From assembly GCA_963931865.1 (NCBI GenBank), contig OZ007507.1, positions 1,808,913 through 1,872,912 of the forward strand: a stretch of DNA of 64,000 bases, given 5' to 3'. The notes beneath the pieces were generated by a model. The model was not told the DNA's origin, made no database searches, and worked only from the letters and a program-made list of their open reading frames with translations. Position 1 is the first letter of the stretch; every line of letters starts with the position of its first letter. This document shows positions 11,901 through 21,137 of this stretch, piece after piece. The position numbers and the translations under genes are program-made. The stretch is from Axinella damicornis. Its lineage: Eukaryota > Porifera > Demospongiae > Axinellida > Axinellidae.

Positions 11901-13056
11901 GTGCCGACAAATTGTAGATAAACTGCATGGCTGTTTCCGTCAGCTATATTAGCCCTTCTACCTAATCGTGGAGCAGATTAGAACTGTTTCTAAACAAGTG
12001 TCCTTAGCCCACTCCCAGCTACTACTTTCCCCGCACCAAGCAGCACACGAGGTCCACAGCTCACGACCAGCAGCTGCCCACCTCCGGTACAACCACCTCT
12101 AGTACAACCACAAGTGAGTGGGGAACGCTCACACACGAATTCAAGTCACACGTACATTGTTTCCTGGTTGGTTGTTGCAGAGCACCATGAGTTAGTCAGC
12201 CTATGTTAAACCCTCTACGTGTGTGTTACCGTTTTTCCCTCACTCTCCCCTCCCACCGCACACATACATACGCACACACACACACACACACACAGCCTCC
12301 TCCCTCCTTCCACGGGACTGCAACCCCCTCCCTGGCATATTCACCAGTATGGTGGTCTGTTTCCATGGCAGTATTGATGGCGAGGAGAGGAGGCAGCTCT
12401 CTCGCTATGTCATTGCCTACAATGGTGACATTACAGATACTGTGGATTCCTCCACAACACACCTGCTTTGCAAGAAGAATGACTCGCAGGTGAGATACTG
12501 GACTACACCTTTGACTAACACTCAGCCTAGTAATAGGAGATCAGCATCCTTCTAGAAGGGAAAATTGCTAGCAGTGGGTAGGCTTTAGCTGACGTGGTGT
12601 ACTGATATGGATGGGGCCTGAGAATGAGGTAATAGTTGCTGCACCAATCATAGATATGGGCACGATTCATTGTGAAATTGCAAGTATTTTCACCTGCCGT
12701 ACGATGTGAAACTTGAGTGCTGCTAGAAGGGATGTGTGGACTAGCTGGCATAACGACGTATGAGCAATGGCTACACACACACACATACACACACACACAC
12801 ACACACGCACACACACATGCATGCATGCACACATACACACCATACACACACACACACAACACACACACATGCATGCACACATACACACCATACACACACA
12901 ACACACACTGCATGCACACATACACACACACAGGCCCTCTCCGTCCTTCCTTCAGACTGCACAGCTGAGATTCTCTCTCTAGAGTGGCTAGAGGCCTGCC
13001 TTCACCAGGGAAGACGAGTGGACTCCAAACACTTCGTCTTGACAACAGACACTTAG
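1260..13056 (+). CDS. CHD1L: CHD1L/ALC1 chromatin remodeller with macro and BRCT domains
   Basis: A Snf2 ATPase that slides nucleosomes at poly-ADP-ribosylated DNA damage sites. Exons: 1260..1514, 1915..2021, 2539..2632, 3379..3435, 3532..3563, 3859..3940, 4405..4464, 4637..4724, 4903..4970, 5698..5797, 6517..6657, 6943..6988, 7376..7449, 7522..7750, 8009..8117, 8357..8454, 8834..8860, 8949..9040, 9343..9429, 9504..9649, 9843..9922, 10167..10372, 10861..10959, 11069..11139, 11454..11568, 11641..11749, 12019..12113, 12296..12489, 12934..13056. This is 3084 nt, 1027 aa, closing in frame. Motifs: GDEMGLGKT (~75-83), DEGH (~191), [28 protein letters not shown] (~471), then a basic coiled linker. 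The macro domain (~730-890) has [25 protein letters not shown] and [21 protein letters not shown] Ser/Thr linker leads to a BRCT domain (~923-1027). Human CHD1L is ~897 aa and lacks BRCT. Intron 13 (7450-7521) is GC-AG. An out-of-frame ATG at 1256 overlaps the start. Confidence 0.93.
1658..1704. repeat. Perfect 23-bp inverted repeat (hairpin)
   Basis: Arms ACCATAGATAATAGAGACGTAAC and its exact complement are separated by one base, in CHD1L intron 1. A related shorter palindrome (CATAGATAATAGAG core) lies at 48219-48256, so this is a small dispersed palindromic family. Confidence 0.85.
2500..2537 (+). repeat. Poly-C / CCCT tract forming the exon 3 polypyrimidine tract
   Basis: A run of about 22 C followed by CCTCCCTCCCTCCCCTAG runs straight into the acceptor of CHD1L exon 3 (2539). 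It is the splice polypyrimidine tract enlarged into a simple repeat. Confidence 0.8.
2865..3330. repeat. 27-bp minisatellite, ~16 copies, CHD1L intron 3
   Basis: The unit contains CCCCTGAGCAGGGG, itself near-palindromic, followed by TCCATTACAC and a TGT, CGT or TTT variant. About 16 copies occur with variants at a few fixed positions. Long open frames on both strands here are repeat artefacts. Confidence 0.9.
5154..5234. mobile_element. Degenerate GCCTCGTTCCCAGGC hairpin element
   Basis: CCTCGTTCCCAGGCCCCGCC at the left, diverged CTGGGAACGCGGCTAG at the right, in CHD1L intron 9. This is one copy of the window's commonest non-autonomous element, whose termini are TAGCCTCGTTCCCAGGC and its complement. 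There is no coding capacity. Confidence 0.65.
5834..6352. repeat. 19-bp minisatellite grown from a hairpin-element terminus
   Basis: About 26 head-to-tail copies of CTGGGAACGAGGCTACGTC in CHD1L intron 10. The array begins with CCTCGTTCCCAGATCCGG, the left terminus of the GCCTCGTTCCCAGGC hairpin family. The repeated unit equals the family's right terminus plus ACGTC, so the array arose by amplification of one element end. The 233-codon open frame is an artefact. Confidence 0.9.
7262..7360. repeat. Short minisatellite (GAGATTACTA)
   Basis: About seven imperfect copies of a 10-11-base unit GAGATTACTA, in CHD1L intron 12 shortly before exon 13. Confidence 0.7.
7806..7966. mobile_element. GCCTCATTCCCAGGC hairpin MITE, ~160 bp
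   Basis: Inverted termini TAGCCTCATTCCCAGGCC and GGCCTGGGAATGAGGCTA with matching inner arms (TCTCCCGCTC and its complement) flank a poly-C run, in CHD1L intron 14. A non-autonomous foldback element with no ORF. Confidence 0.75.
8157..8227. repeat. (TG)n followed by a 47-base poly-G run
   Basis: A TG microsatellite changes into 47 consecutive G in CHD1L intron 15, with a second (TG)n at 8261-8281. Such length is unstable, so the exact count may be an assembly artefact. Confidence 0.85.
8481..8518. mobile_element. Minimal GCCTCGTTCCCAGGC hairpin copy
   Basis: TAGCCTCGTTCCCACGC directly abuts GGCCTGGGAACGAGGCTA, giving a ~38-base hairpin of only the two termini, in CHD1L intron 16. Confidence 0.7.
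10008..10091. mobile_element. TAGTCTCGGTCCCAG hairpin element
   Basis: A related but distinct foldback family: left end TAGTCTCGGTCCCAGTCCCA with the inner motif ACCAACCCCAGC, right end GGTCTGGGAACGAGACTA. It lies in CHD1L intron 21. A larger relative is at 46971-47102. Confidence 0.65.
10557..10663. mobile_element. GCCTCGTTCCCAGGC hairpin MITE, 107 bp
   Basis: Complete copy: CTAGCCTCGTTCCCAGGCC to GGCCTGGGAACGAGGCTAG with a variable centre, in CHD1L intron 22. No ORF. Confidence 0.8.
12764..12933. repeat. (CA)n / CATGCATGCACACATACA repeat abutting exon 29
   Basis: Mixed CA dinucleotide and ~50-base CATGCATG-containing repeats end in CACACACAG, the acceptor of the last CHD1L exon at 12934. 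The exon 28 acceptor (12296) is likewise the end of a CA run. Confidence 0.85.
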
Positions 13057-15639
13057 TTACGTTATCGAGACATGCATACAATTAGGACCTGTTTCAATTG
13101 GTGAATAGCTATATAGACCTTACATGCAAACTTAATAAGATGTGCCTGTTCATAACTCAGGCTTCTAACTATAATACAAAAGTTGTGTACGTAAGGGGAG
13201 TGATCAATATATAGGTGGCATTAACAGTTGCATGGGGACATACAACAGTAACTTGTACTGCAATGTTCACGAGGAATTAGTTGAAGGAGGATCGAGATCG
13301 AGTCGAGATGGAATTATAATCATAAGCTTGACATGATAGAGATCTGGAAGGCCAGGTGAGTACCAGCATAATAGACAATTGTCTACTATGCACAGTCAAA
13401 CTCATGACACAGATATCTCCAGCTTGTTGATCTTTAGGTCAACCGTGAATTGCGTCCACCTTTGGGTCTCACATTATGCCTGGAGGTTCTCTCACGTGTC
13501 TGTGTGTGCATGTATGAGAGTGGTACGGAAAAGTTAGTTCTGTAGCTGCACATTGCCATATGCGATGTATTTATTCAAGGGGCAGTCCTGCCTGTTGAAG
13601 TGTTTGCGACCAGGATCAAGGAACCAACATACTGCGCCTTCTGTTTGGGAGTGAAGCAGTCGTACGTTGCCCGCTTGCATAGAGTTTGTACCCCTTGCCA
13701 TGCTGGATAGACCGAGTACGTACCGGCATGCATGTTTCACCTCCTTGTTGCCACCCATGATGGTACGTCGAAAGAAGTATAGCCATCGATAGTGGACCGT
13801 CTGGCTTTGGTAGAACAGGAATCAGCGTGCTGGAAATATGAAACAAGGCCATCTTTAGAACTTGGCATGTACGTGTAGCAGTTTCCAGACTAGGTTGATC
13901 TTCGCAGATAAAACTTGTGAATAGCCGCAGCTTTCTCTCATGATACTATACAGTATACACACACAATTTTAAGAAGCTATACATGTAGGGAATAGGACAA
14001 GTCGTGAGCAAATAAGATCAACAAATAATAAGGTGTAGCTACTTTCTGCCCTTTGACTGCTCAAGAGCTACTCACCATTAAACAGTCAGTCCTCATCCAT
14101 GCACTCTTCACTTCCCATACAAGTATCCGCTCATCTCCCACACACCACTCACTGTCTTTATCCAAGAGAATTGGAAAGCTGAGGTTGCAACGAAACCAAC
14201 GCTAAGATTTCAAGTCAGACTACAATGAGACAGAGGGGTACGTACAGGCAAGCCTGGGGGGGGGTGGGCAAGCGGAAGTGGAAATATGTAATCATACATT
14301 CACTGCAGGCTACAGCCCTCTAAGCACAACCCTCTCAGGCTCCTAATTCTAAACCTCCCAGCCCTTACAATTAATCTAACCCCCTAACCTAACCATAACC
14401 CTAGCTCCCTACCTCCTAAACCTCCCAGCCCTTACAATTAATCTAACCCCCTAACCTAACCATAACCCTAGCTCCCTACCTCCTAACCCTACCCCCCAGG
14501 CTTGCCACCCTCCTAACCCTACCCCCCAGGCTTGCCCACCCCCCAAGCAGTGAAAGGTACAGCAAGGGTAAGGTTAGGGTGAGGGCTCACCTCACCTTAA
14601 CCTCACCCGAGCTCTACCTAGCCCGCGAATGACCTAAACACTGCGGGACACGCTTTATATACCCACAAAAGCCGGCCGGAAACGCGCGCGCCGGTAGGCT
14701 CAAATGCTCTTCTTTGATTGGTCGATTGAAATTTTGGCGGGAAGTGGCCTGTGCAGGTGGCCAGTTTCTGTCTCTGTCGATTTTCGTCAGTCTCCAATGG
14801 CGTTAGCCTCCTCAGTAGGCCTTCTGCCAATGGCGTTCCCTCTGTTGCTGTGGTTGTATTTACAAGTTCACTTCGAATGCTGTTCCGTAGGCAAGTAGTG
14901 GAGGGTGGTGCTCAGACCCCACGCCGCTTGGGAATGAGTTTGGCGTCTGGGAGGAAGGAGGCTAGGTTGTTTCTGTGACAGTTTGGCTTGAAGCGGACCT
15001 AGGTGGTGCCCAGACTCCACGCCGCTTTGGAATAAGTTGCACGGTGGTGCCCTGGCCCCCACGCCAACTCGAAAAGGCTTGGCGTCTGGGAACGAGGTTG
15101 TTCAAGCTCTGTGACTCGCAATTGAGACTCAATTTCTGTTAGTAGTCGAAGGTAAGTGGAGAGAGACAATGGGGAGGATGGAAAGGGAAGGCGGAGATGT
15201 CAACTCCACTGCATGGTTCATAAAACCCTGCAGAGATAAACCACCTAGCTAGATATCAATATAGTCAAGTGGAGAGAGACTGCATGGAGATGAGAGATGT
15301 CAACTTTCCTGCATGCATGGTTCATAAATACCCCGCAAAGCTAGTCATGCTAGCTAGTTGTGAACATATTGTCGTGACCTCTGAGAATTGAGTTTGTTTG
15401 GATGACCTAATTGTCTAGTGAAAGTAGCAAACGGTGCACTGGAGTACATGCCGTGGCCACTATACAGATGCAGAGTCCTATATATTTGAATCTGTGTCTG
15501 CTGATCCCCATACCCCCAGACCTCCATGCAGACCCTTCTACAAGGGTGTATTTTGCACGCCAGTGTGCACCCGCCGAAGCATTTGCCATTTCTCAGAAAT
15601 CAGCTGCCTCTGCATAGATTATGTAACTGGTTGTGTGTG
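13057..15639. other. Intergenic region downstream of CHD1L
   Basis: No gene recognised. 14354-14490 holds two tandem copies of a ~66-base C-rich unit containing CCCTTACAATTAATCTAACC. 14493-14575 is a repeat also present at 26280-26370 (CCCCCCAGGCTTGCC then AGCAGTGAAAGGTACAGCA). 14895-15090 has three diverged copies of a GGTGGTGC-CAGAC-CCACGCCG motif. 15150-15350 contains a ~115-base tandem duplication. Minus-strand open frames at 13534-13852 switch frame repeatedly, and I could not identify them. Confidence 0.6.
14640..14770. promoter_or_regulatory. Promoter-like patch with inverted CCAAT and E2F-type site
   Basis: GATTGGTC (14716-14723, inverted CCAAT) is followed 8 bases later by TTTTGGCGGGAA (14732-14743), a near-perfect E2F/DP consensus, in a CG-rich patch with GCGCGCGCC. 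This arrangement is typical of S-phase gene promoters. No convincing gene starts beside it on either strand, so it may be a relic or serve a non-coding transcript. Confidence 0.35.
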
Positions 15640-16345
15640 AACCACAGACAATATTGTGGATTCAGAATACTCCATTGACCCGAGATGCATGGTATGTTCA
15701 CTGTTTGTCCTTCCCCCATGCAGATGACACTGGCTGGCTTGTTCTCTGCACTGTCTGCCAGATCTCTGCAGCCTCAGACACAGTATGAACTGGCTGGAAG
15801 GATGAAAGGTATGTACATGTAGGAATGTGTAAGACCAGCAGTGATTGTGTGTGTGCAAAACCTATAGCTTGACATGATCTTGTGTTCCTCCCAACTCGAC
15901 TTCCACCCCCCCCCGGGAAAAGTGGTAGGGTTTAACATATAGGACGGCTAATGCAACAACCAACCAGGAAACAATGTACGTGTGACTTGAATTTGTGTGC
16001 ACACACACTCACTCTCTCTCTCTCACACACACACATGCACAGTCCAGCAGATTTGTTCACAAATCAAACCCCATGCATGAAAAGAATGAACAGCAGAACA
16101 TGGCTGATGAAAGGAAAAGACGTTATTGAAAATGGAGAGCAATTGTACACACACACACAGCCTCCTTAGTCATGGGACTGTGACCCCCTCCCTGACATAC
16201 GTATTCACCAGTATGGTGGTCTGTTTCCATGGCAGTATTGCATGGCGAGGAGAGGAGGCAGCTCTCTCGCTATGTCATTGCCTACAATGGTGACATACAG
16301 ATACTGTGGATTCCTCCACAACACACCTGGAGTTCTATACCACAT
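15640..16345 (+). pseudogene. Rearranged partial CHD1L pseudogene (macro and BRCT exons)
   Basis: 15723-15808 copies CHD1L exon 23 including AACTGGCTGGAAGGATGAAA and its GTATG donor, but lacks a ~12-base internal stretch. 16160-16330 copies BRCT exon 28 (GTGGTCTGTTTCCATGGCAG) with an extra C that gives TATTGCATGG, and a lost T later, shifting the frame. Exons 24-27 and 29 are absent. Between the two exon copies, 15922-16000 is an inverted copy of CHD1L intron 27 sequence around 12140-12210. The copy lies ~2.6 kb downstream of the parent on the same strand. It retains introns, so it is a DNA-level duplication and not a retrocopy. Confidence 0.85.
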
Positions 16346-16770
16346 AATGACACCATGACTGACTGCACATGGTACATGTACCCCACTCACAGAATAAGAA
16401 ATTGCCTTCGGCTGGTACTACAGGACAATTTGAACATATTATCATTCATTATTCATGCACAATATAATTGCAATGCTGGTATACCTAATTAATAAATCTC
16501 AGCAATATAATATGATTATACAAAATTGGAAGAGTGAGAGAAACTGTACACAAATCTGATGAAAAGATTGAGGAAACCGAAAACATAGAACACAGCTGTC
16601 TAAAAGTAATCCTTTTGTATCAAAAGTCAGATGGGTTGATTCCTTGTTAGCAGTGTACGAGAGTGAGGAGAGCGGTATATATGAACAATAATATAAAAAA
16701 ACAGCTGCACTCCCCATTTGCCTAATTGCTAATTTCAAATCGTACGTCACACATGGCAGTCACATGACAG

Positions 16771-16988
16771 TTATGTGACATGCACCTGGGAGTGTTGCCA
16801 ATGCAGTTCATCCAAGATGCTCACAAGTTCTTGGCAACTAGTCTCCAGCAGCTTGTCCCCTCCCTTGGCTACTACACCCTCAAAGGAATCTTCATCCTGC
16901 TGTATGCTGGTTGCACCTGCCGAAGCCAGGGAAGTGGGTGAGCTTGAACCATCACGTGTTGACATCGAGGCACTGCCATCATCACCAC
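16771..16988 (-). CDS. Possible orphan exon, unknown protein
   Basis: On the minus strand a good acceptor (ATGCCCACAG at 16998-16989) opens an uninterrupted frame: a Ser/Thr/Gly-rich start, then QQDEDSFEGVVAKGG and a predicted helix ETSCQELVSILDELHWQHSQ. It ends either at a CAG|GTGCAT donor (16786) or at a stop at 16771. I found no partner exons and recognise no family. It could be chance or the remnant of a lost gene. Confidence 0.25.
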
Positions 16989-17179
16989 CTGTGGGCATTA
17001 CCACATAGATCAAGCGTTATTGCACACGCACAAGTGGGTTAAGTAATCACTTTATTTGCCTACGTATATGTCAGTCAGTCAGTGTGGGCCATTACAGTGA
17101 ATCGGCGAATCAGGCCATATTGGAGTAGTCTTACTGCAATGGAAATAATATTATAACTACATATATTCTCTAGAGGTCA

Positions 17180-17410
17180 CTTTAGCCCTTTACTAACCAA
17201 TGACGCATATATGCGTCGTGACACTTACAGCTTCAGGATGTCACACTTCAGGCAATATCCTTGGGATTTAGGTTCTGCGTGAGCAGAAAGGGGGGGGACA
17301 GGGGGAGGTGGGTGGGCGCACCCAAAGTGTGTAAACAGCATGCCTGCGTCTGGGCTTAGCTGTGAATAACCCTTGGTTGGAGCCGGGTGCTGCGGGTGGG
17401 CCATTGCTCA
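17180..17410. repeat. Dispersed repeat, copy 1 (second copy 54425-54715)
   Basis: Shared blocks in the same order: AATGACGCATATATGCGTCGTGACACTT, GCAGAAAGG-GGGACAGG-GGAGGTG, CTTGGCT/GCTTAGCTGTGAA and GAGC-GGGTG. The second copy is in a TBCE intron. Of unknown type, with no ORF. Confidence 0.5.
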
Positions 17411-17639
17411 GGTTGTAGTTTTAACCGTAAATGGGCCTAGAAAACAGTGCTCTCGCCTTGTATAGCCTCAAATTCCAGTGTTCAAGGCATTTTTTTTCTA
17501 AAGCGAGTTACCATTGCCCAAGCATCCGAATTGCATACTCGTTAATGAGTGGGTGTGGTTAGAGTCACGAGCATATAACTAATGGCTGTGTGACATTTTG
17601 AGAATGAAAAACTGATGGGAACCTTATCTAGGATTATGT

Positions 17640-17745
17640 TTAAGAAACGTTTTAGTGCACCAAGGGCAATTTCGGCTCATGAATTATCCTGCCCTCAACT
17701 GTTACTACATTGCCCGAGTGCAATAAAACTGGTACTTAAAGTATT
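17640..17745. mobile_element. Inverted-repeat MITE, diverged copy
   Basis: TTTTAGTGCACCAAGGGCAA at the left and TTGCCCGAGTGCAATAAAAC at the right are imperfect complements. It is the same family as the better-preserved element at 20378-20526. Confidence 0.6.
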
Positions 17746-18467
17746 TAGTGTCTAATGATTGAGGCGAACTGAGGCCCACACACTAACTGAGACTGTTAAA
17801 TGTTCTTGTTGCAGTACTTCTGACCTTTCTGTTGCCGGATACACTGCGATAACACTTAGCGCTGCAAGTACAGCATCTCAGCCTCAGCGTACAATAGGCA
17901 TGAACGTCATAACAATGCGCTCTATATAGAAGTACATAACTCGATCGCCACGTGCTAGCTGATGCATAATTTCCCACGTCGAGAGTGAGACGTGGTCACG
18001 GATTGCAGGGAAACCAGAAAGCAGTGCAGAGTGGTGAAGAGGCCCTATTATCCTACATGCATGGTATGGATATTGGATACAAAAGAGCATAGCAGACGGA
18101 ATTATTGGTTGCAAAGTATATGAAAAGAAGTCAGCAGGAGCAGACACTTAACTGAGAAAACTGTAGCGACAAAAACAGCTTTGCTAAAAGAACGTTTTGC
18201 AGTGTATAACAGTGGCTATGATGACCACATGAAAGTTCAGCAATGAACACTGGTGGTAAACACTTAATTTTACCAGTTCTGCATTAATCATTCAGCAGAG
18301 TACTGGTCTAAGTCTAAAGTATAATTGTATTCATAATGCACTTTCTATTGACCTGTGAATAGTCCATAGAGAATGCACAGCACAGCACCTTTGAATAGAC
18401 AAACAGGCACACTCTTTTATACACATGTTCATGATGACATCATTAACATCATCATGCACTCTTGCCT

Positions 18468-18474
18468 TATAAAG
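18468..18474 (+). promoter_or_regulatory. TATA box candidate for the 7TM gene
   Basis: TATAAAG lies 107 bases before the ATG at 18581, the only gene in the window with a clear TATA-like element close upstream. The intervening leader contains a duplicated TCAGAAAATCTTT motif. Confidence 0.5.
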
Positions 18475-18580
18475 TGCTAGAGCATCCTTATCAGATCAGA
18501 AAATCTTTCAGCAATCATCAGTTTCAGAAAATCTTTTAGCTATCAAATCGGAAATTTTATTCACTCAAAGAGTTTCAAGA

Positions 18581-20155
18581 ATGATGGGAATGAGTGCCAC
18601 GTTGATACTGCTGTTGGTGTTCTGTGAAGTTAATGCAATTGAGAAGTTCAACTGCATAAAGACCTATCAAGAGTTAGAAAGGTCTGTTATTGAGCGACGA
18701 TCCAACATGGACAGCATGATGTCTGCATTTTTCCCCCCAAACCGGCAAACTGCCATTGCAGCTGATGTATACTACTTTTTTGATGACCGTAATGTGTCGC
18801 TGAAGGCGCATACAGGAAACTTGAATATTGCATCACATGACTATGCTTTTCGGTGGTCAGCGTCACTTGTTTTTACTCTCATAAGGCCAGAACTGCTACA
18901 GTTTTTGTCTCTTTTTGTTTACCATGGGGAGACAAAAACAATAAAGATTGTTATTGATCCATTGTGTGAGGCTCCACTACTTAACAGCAGGCTGGTCGAT
19001 GAAAGGGCATGCAATGGAGAAGCAAGTACATCTGATCCTGTACTACTTCTCAATCAACTAACTACCCATGTGAGTCCAAGCAGTTACATGTCCGGTTATA
19101 CTTGTGTAGACAGGTAATGCGATTTGATTCACTATAATCACGTTAGCACAAGAATAATGTGCATCAATAGGTTTACTATATTTCTCTCTCTCTGTCCTCT
19201 GCAGCTAAAACCATTTGTAATCGACAAACGTTTGCTGGGAATAGACGAAAAGAACCGTGGGTACTCATCTTATTATTTTAACCGCAACAATACAAAAGAC
19301 CATTGTGTTATTGGGGAAGCTGGCACATACAAAAAATTTCGCATTTTGGTGGCTGTTGTCTTGATTTTAGTTCCATTTGGAATTGCTCCAGGAATCCCAT
19401 ATCTAACTGTCCTCATGCATAAAACGATACATCGATGGTTCACAGAAAAGAAATCAGACAAATGGTATTATGCACGGGCCATGATTATATGTGCAACTTT
19501 GTTTGATGTTGCCGCGGTGAGCATTGATATGCATACTATTTTTAGGGGGTTTCACGAGAACACCACTTTTGGTGATGTTCAATTTTATTATATTATGGCG
19601 TTTATTCTTATATCAGGATTCCCCTTTGGTAATTTTGTGTTAGCATATCACATCATTTGGTTCAAACGTCAAATACGATATCAAGGAAGCGGAGAGGGAG
19701 AGGGCCTGAAGTCGAGGCTATGCACTACTGTCAAACAAAGTGGCTTGTTGACACTCACAGTGACAGCAGTTCAGCTTTTATCCTTCCAATTATATTTTTT
19801 CTTGCTAGCTATTATTGCTTCTCCAATCCACTCAATTTCCCTTCTCATTTTGTGTGTTACAGGCATAATTTGTGCTGTGATGTTGGCTACTGCTATTCTA
19901 AAACTACATATAAAAGGATTCATTGGGATATTTCCTTGCTGTTGTCTGTGTGTTTTGCCTTTAATTGTTATACCCATTCTCATTTGTCTCGCATTGATTG
20001 TGATGAGTCTAGTAGGTGAACACCAGGGTGGTGGATTTGTTGTCTTTATTGTAGAAACATTAACATCAGTATCACTTATGATTCTGGGATATTTTGGAAG
20101 AAAGGTGTTGAGTGGCTGGGTTGAGCAGGAATGGAGAAATGCAACTTACAATTGA
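18581..20155 (+). CDS. Unrecognised seven-transmembrane protein with signal peptide and ectodomain
   Basis: Exons 18581..19069 and 19205..20155 (1440 nt, 479 aa). The join uses the donor CAT|GTGAGT and acceptor TCTCTGCAG, phase 0. Splicing at the later AG|GTAATG would give a stop. Residues 1-20 look like a signal peptide (LILLLVFCEVNA), then a ~187-residue ectodomain with scattered Cys and N-glycosylation sites (NVS, NNT). Seven hydrophobic segments follow at about 208-234, 252-276, 291-316, 343-368, 373-395, 402-433 and 440-461. Loops 1, 3 and 5 are basic, loop 2 carries NTT, and the tail is short. This fits N-out/C-in topology, as in a GPCR. I see no rhodopsin, adhesion, secretin or frizzled signature. 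A lineage-specific receptor-like protein is inferred; ligand and coupling are unknown. Poly(A) signals ATTAAA (20288) and AATAAA (20300) follow. Confidence 0.75.
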
Positions 20156-20287
20156 CTGAGCTACATGTGTACTGTGTACTAACAACATCCACTACAAACA
20201 ATTGTACTTTTACATTTGCACATTGTATGTGTTCCTAGTGTTATTCTCAACGAATCAGATGCCTCAGAATCAATCACATGACTGAAC

Positions 20288-20305
20288 ATTAAATCGTGTA
20301 ATAAA
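20288..20305 (+). terminator. Polyadenylation signals of the 7TM gene
   Basis: ATTAAA at 20288-20293 and AATAAA at 20300-20305, ~135-150 bases after the stop codon. Confidence 0.55.
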
Positions 20306-20377
20306 GTATGCATTATCTAGATTATGCACAGTTTCGAAGACCAACAGCTGTTTCGGGTCAATGAAAATACTTTTAAG

Positions 20378-20526
20378 TACCAGCTTGTGTGCATTACATA
20401 CTTAGTGCACTCGGGCAATGTAGTAATGGTCGAGGGCAGGATAATGCACTCACCTCAATATCCCACCCTCGACCGTTACTACAATGCCCTCGGTGCACTA
20501 AAACCGTGTAATGCCCATAAACTGGT
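20378..20526. mobile_element. 149-bp inverted-repeat MITE
   Basis: Foldback sequence from TACCAGCTTGTGTGCATTAC to ATGCCCATAAACTGGTA. Inner arms TGGTCGAGGG and CCCTCGACCG, and TTAGTGCAC and its complement, pair with few mismatches. No ORF. A diverged relative is at 17640-17745. Confidence 0.8.
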
Positions 20527-20577
20527 ATTTATTTTGATTACAGCACACACTGACTATACATCAATATTTTATTATTA

Positions 20578-21085
20578 AGATTTTAATGTGCGTGTGTGTC
20601 TGTGTGACGGAAGTGGGATGTTCGTGGGGCGGGACTAGACTAGTGACACGCGACCTTCGTACTTCAATGTACTGAACCTCGAACTCTGCGAAGAACTTTC
20701 GAGAACATTGGGCATGGGCTGGAATCTTCCAGAACAGGTGAGGCTACAAGCGGACGCAATCGGGGAGCTACAGTTGAAGCGGACGCAATCTGGGAGCAGC
20801 AGTTGAAGCGGACGCAATCGGGGAGCAGCAGCCGAAGCGGACGCAATCGGGGAGCTGTTGAAATCGGGGAAGAGCAGCTGAAGCGAACGCAAGTGGCGAG
20901 CAGCAGCTGAAGGGACGCAATCGGTGGGCAGCAGCTGAAGCGGACGGAACCGGGGAAAAGCAGCTTGAAGCGGATCGATGCAATCGGGGAGCAGCAGCTC
21001 TGCACAGAGAGCTGTCCGGCGCCGGATTACTCACATAGGCGAAAGGGGAAGTAGCTGAGCGAGCGAAGCTACTTGTAACTATATA
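20578..21085. repeat. ~500-bp dispersed element with internal AAGCGGACGCAATCGGGGAG repeats, copy 1
   Basis: Begins near GACGGAAGTGGGATGTTCGT and holds about ten copies of a ~22-30-base unit containing AAGCGGACGCAATCGGGGAG and GCAGC. It ends with TAGCTGAGCGAGCGAAGCTA, a short hairpin. A second full copy, same orientation, lies at 63150-63665, sharing flanks, head and tail with a different internal repeat number. Open frames within are artefacts. Confidence 0.85.
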
Positions 21086-21137
21086 ATGTTATACTTGCTC
21101 TAAAATGTATTGTTTGTAAATTTATTGTTTCTATTTT

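Larger units (their letters stand above)
16346..18467. other. Intergenic region before the 7TM gene
   Basis: Apart from the possible minus-strand exon at 16771-16988 and the repeats at 17180-17410 and 17640-17745, I see no supported gene. Short open frames at 17783-18147 show no splice support or recognisable homology. Confidence 0.5.

Noticed and set aside
13534..13852. Possible minus-strand gene (frame containing KHFNRQDCPLNKYIAYGN)
   Set aside because: Neighbouring frames are equally open, no splice-consistent model could be built and no family was recognised.
19112..19204. Alternative 7TM gene intron with donor AG|GTAATG at 19114
   Set aside because: Joining it to the exon at 19205 creates an immediate TAA. 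The GTGAGT donor at 19070 keeps phase 0.
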